A stretch of DNA of 37,527 bases from positions 1 through 37,527 of the forward strand of contig JAULBX010027396.1 in the NCBI GenBank assembly GCA_032358255.1, given 5' to 3'. The notes beneath the pieces were generated by a model. That model was not told the origin of the DNA, searched no databases, and saw only the letters and a list, made by a program, of their open reading frames with translations. Below are positions 35,801-37,527 of the stretch, piece after piece. Position numbers and translations under genes: made by a program. Position 1 is the stretch's first letter. Every line of letters begins with the position of its first letter. Source of the stretch: Heterotrichella gracilis (taxonomy: Eukaryota > Sar > Xanthophyceae > Tribonematales > Xanthonemataceae).

Positions 35801-36558
35801 TGATCTCAATAGCGTAACTGAATGGTTGCAACGGGCAAATGGCTGTGTACGAAATGGATCATTCAAAGCTGCCGCCCAACTCCTAAATCCTAATACCCTA
35901 GTACACACCCTCCACCCCTTGCCCCTTGCCTGCAGGGTGTCCGACGCCATGGTGCGCAGCCAGACCCTCCCCGTGCAGTCCTCCCCCGAGCTGCTGCGCG
36001 ACGAGCTGGCGCTGCCTGTGTTCACGGGCTGCTCTGCTGGCATGGAGAACACGCTGACATGGACAGCCATGCCTGAGCCGCTGCCCAGCGATGGGGAGGT
36101 TGCTGGGTACAAGTTCTACTTCAAGTTTGAGGTGGGTGGCAGCGGGTGGTTAGTTGAGTACTTTGCATGCGGAGTTTCACCAAGGTGGCTTGCCTGTAAT
36201 CTGTACTCACCAAATTGTCTGCTATTGATTCCCAATCCCTTGAGGGCCATTTAGGAAGTCCATTACTGACCCTGTAGTGCCATTTACATCCCCTGACCTT
36301 TGCCCCATGCACCTCCCTGTTGAGTTTGAAGGGATAGCGCACAACCCCTCATGAACCCATCAACCCCACTCCTGCCCGCACCCCCTCCTCCTGCTGCAGC
36401 TTGAGTTTGACGAGGCTGTGTCCAACCTGTTTGCGCGCGGCGTGTACATCGTGAGCGCAGCCAGCGGCAACCCCATCCTGGTCACCCAACCAGGGGAGGC
36501 GCTGTATGTGGCCAAGGTGGGCGGGGTGGTGGGCTATGGCATGGCCACCTACCTGTAG
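26876..36558 (+). CDS. Secreted modular proline-rich protein with four PAN/Apple-like modules (1588 aa)
   Basis: Sixteen phase-consistent exons: 26876-26945, 27196-27413, 27857-27986, 28330-28476, 28578-28919, 29295-29342, 29649-29990, 30359-30703, 31010-31351, 31720-32823, 33247-33447, 33919-34494, 34677-35113, 35521-35630, 35936-36131, 36400-36558. Exon 1 is a signal peptide ([23 protein letters not shown]). Four modules at about 24-139, 189-303, 319-433 and 548-662 share CDFTAAW, CC-x2-C, FWNYLE, ECW and PNWKCG, a PAN/Apple-like Cys pattern. Linkers are [14 protein letters not shown] and, in exon 10 (663-1029), a long Pro/Ser region. Exon 11 (1031-1096) resembles a galactose-binding F5/8C-type fold ([13 protein letters not shown]). 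Exon 12 holds PAIPGT repeats, exon 13 YGPSP repeats. Exons 14-16 form an unrecognised region ([11 protein letters not shown]). Likely an extracellular-matrix or surface adhesion protein. The exon 12 donor is the least certain border. If intron 10 is retained, the protein ends at TAA 32838-32840. Confidence 0.72.
27196..27986 (+). other. PAN-like module 1, split by an intron
   Basis: Module 1 is encoded by two exons (27196-27413 and 27857-27986) separated by an intron between NEK and ECW. Modules 2-4 encode the same junction without an intron. It is also the most diverged module and carries NNATHPF and NTTDPG, two possible N-glycosylation sites. Confidence 0.75.
28355..28476 (+). repeat. PPPPKPPSP linker repeat
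   Basis: Three to four tandem copies of a CCACCCTCTCCACCGCCACCAAAG-type unit encode a PPSPPPPK linker between modules 1 and 2. It is typical of extensin-like wall proteins. Confidence 0.8.
29323..30683 (+). repeat. 1361-bp tandem duplication, unit 1
   Basis: It spans the end of exon 6, intron 6, the module 3 exon (29649-29990), intron 7 and most of the linker exon 8. The following unit appears identical, in introns as well as exons. Exonic content is a multiple of three, so the reading frame is kept. The edges share GCCAT microhomology. Confidence 0.9.
30155..30190 (+). repeat. Interstitial telomere-like tract in intron 7
   Basis: CCCCTAAACCCTATACCCTAAACCCTAG in the intron between module 3 and its linker; it recurs at 31516-31551 in the second duplication unit. 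It matches plant-type CCCTAAA telomere repeats with interruptions. Confidence 0.65.
30480..30690 (+). repeat. SPEPSPEP linker repeat (exon 8)
   Basis: Tandem CCATCCCCGGAGC / CCATCCCCAGAGC hexacodon-like units encode [12 protein letters not shown] with a few SPSP, PVPSP and ESSP variants. The same array is found at 31841-32060 in exon 10. Confidence 0.85.
30684..32044 (+). repeat. 1361-bp tandem duplication, unit 2
   Basis: Copy of 29323-30683 at a constant offset of 1361, carrying the module 4 exon (31010-31351) and the first part of exon 10. All corresponding open frames translate identically in both units. Past 32049 the sequences differ. Confidence 0.9.
32500..32823 (+). repeat. Pro/Ser-rich tail of exon 10
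   Basis: CCC-TCC-rich degenerate repeats encode [18 protein letters not shown] and [16 protein letters not shown]. This is a probable arabinogalactan or extensin-type glycosylated rod immediately before the 32824 donor. Confidence 0.8.
32838..32866 (+). repeat. Telomere-like tract at start of intron 10
   Basis: TAAACCCTAAAACCCCATACCCTAGA directly after the in-frame TAA that would end the protein if intron 10 were retained. It resembles the tract in intron 7 and those in the ERMP1 intron. Confidence 0.55.
33539..33692 (+). repeat. 75-bp direct repeat in intron 11
   Basis: Two nearly identical copies of a unit running from CATGCATAAAGGGGTGCAAC through GAGCAGTGG and AATTGGGGTTCAGGC to GTGTAGGGTT, offset by 75 bases. 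They differ by a base or two. Confidence 0.85.
34160..34425 (+). repeat. [12 protein letters not shown] repeat (exon 12)
   Basis: About fifteen degenerate 15-18-base units encode PAIPGT / PAIPET / PATPGT / PAVPGT. Third positions vary, so the array is older than the SPEP arrays. It forms an extended, collagen-like or elastic proline-rich rod. Confidence 0.85.
34720..34925 (+). repeat. YGPSP repeat (exon 13)
   Basis: Repeats of CCCTACGGCCCATCCCCA-type units encode [18 protein letters not shown]. The Tyr-containing proline-rich repeat could allow tyrosine cross-linking, as in extensins. Confidence 0.8.
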
Positions 36559-37527
36559 CCAACCACAGGCAAGGCCTGCAGGAGATGCTGGACACCAGTG
36601 GTATTTATGAACACTTCTTTTCGTGTGTGATGGAGGGTTTAAACCCCGTCCTCTAATTATTTTCTTTCTTTTGCATGTGTGGTGGTTTGCTACCCGTGGT
36701 TTTCTAGGGTTCCAGCGCACTGGCCAGTAATAGCCAGCTGCATAGTATTCACAGGCGTGGCAGCTGCGGGTATCTCTGGGCCTGCCATACACAATCACGT
36801 GCCATGATTTGCACTTTGTTTTTCCATTTTTTGCAAGGCTTTTGGCTGGCACGCTGAAAACTATTCAGGGTAGGACTTCTCCGTGCCCATCACTATCATA
36901 CTTGTCCTGTCATGATGTTTGTTGCTGATAGGCCTGAGGTGTGCACCTGTAGGTGTGAACAGTTCACGGACTTCAAGCCTGCTGCAGGTTTGAACCGTTT
37001 GAAATGCCATGCCAATGAGGGTAAATAAACTTCAGCACAGTGCCTGCAGAATTCATTTTTGATAGTCCTTCACAATTGTGTCCAATTTGAAAATTGCCGT
37101 TTTTCACTCACTTCCCTTTTCCACTTGAGGATCCTATACCAATTTGATTATCTACCGAAGAATCTCATCTGCTGGAATGACGACCATCACCTTCCATTTC
37201 CGCAACAACATATATCTGAACTGATGATTCACTCATATTTTTATTGTGAAGTTGCAGTCAGTGAAGTTGAGGTATCTGTATCCAATCGGAATTAATTTAT
37301 GATTTGGGTGTTCAGCTTGAATGCTTGCTAGTATGGCATGCTTTAATTATTATAATGCCGGGCATAATATGCCGCTGTAAATGCATCGATACTACAAATG
37401 AATTCATTTGCTACTTGTAAGAATTCTATGATATAGAAAGAAAGAAAGAGACAAAACGCCCCCACACACGGCGGCAAACCACAACCAGCAATGTTGAAAA
37501 ACACAGACAAGCCGGGCAGCAACCAGT
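36559..37527. other. 3' flank of the modular gene
   Basis: No further gene was recognised. The sequence becomes AT-rich. A TGTAA motif at 37376-37380 could be a distant poly(A) signal. A short GAAAGAAAGAAAGAG run lies near 37434-37449. Confidence 0.5.

Overview
The window looks like nuclear DNA of a green alga, probably chlorophycean or close to it. The genes have many short introns with GT-AG borders, often GTGGGT or GTAAGT donors and C-rich tracts ending in GCAG. The coding sequence is GC-rich, the proteins carry long [14 protein letters not shown] and PAIPGT runs like those of algal hydroxyproline-rich cell-wall proteins, and the introns hold plant-type telomere-like CCCTAAA tracts. There are no bacterial operons. 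No RNA gene, CRISPR array or intact transposon was recognised. I placed exons by joining open frames at GT-AG sites and checking that the phases add up; no transcript data were available.

Layout. (1) 178-1375, minus: a complete four-exon gene for the RNA polymerase III subunit RPC11 (POLR3K), 107 aa. (2) 1376-4729: mostly non-coding, with a diverged repeat pair (1781-1906 and 3852-3986) flanking a frame-broken coiled-coil reading frame. (3) 4730-11602, plus: a 13-exon gene for an ERMP1-type M28 metallopeptidase of the ER, 871 aa; several of its introns carry decayed copies of the next exon's head and acceptor. (4) 13283-16558 and 18396-21162, minus: two tandem paralogues for secreted Ala/Ser-rich proteins with a Cys-containing PAN/Apple-like C-terminus. 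Each carries one single-base frame break. (5) 22903-23540, minus: a small three-exon single-pass membrane protein, 79 aa, resembling SMIM4-type mitochondrial proteins. (6) 24284-25570, plus: a six-exon gene for a 200-aa protein with a ubiquitin-like fold in its second half. (7) 26876-36558, plus: a 16-exon gene for a 1588-aa secreted modular protein. It has a signal peptide, four PAN/Apple-like modules separated by proline-rich linkers, a galactose-binding-like domain, PAIPGT and YGPSP repeats, and an unrecognised C-terminal region. Part of this gene is an apparently exact 1361-bp tandem duplication holding one whole module plus linker.

Housekeeping genes (RPC11, ERMP1, the small membrane protein) lie beside a young, actively duplicating cluster of three genes for secreted proline-rich proteins with PAN-like modules. 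These three are probably extracellular-matrix or surface adhesion proteins. The cluster is the least familiar and most interesting part of the window: it shows gene, exon-module and linker-repeat duplication together, plus intron presence/absence differences between copies.
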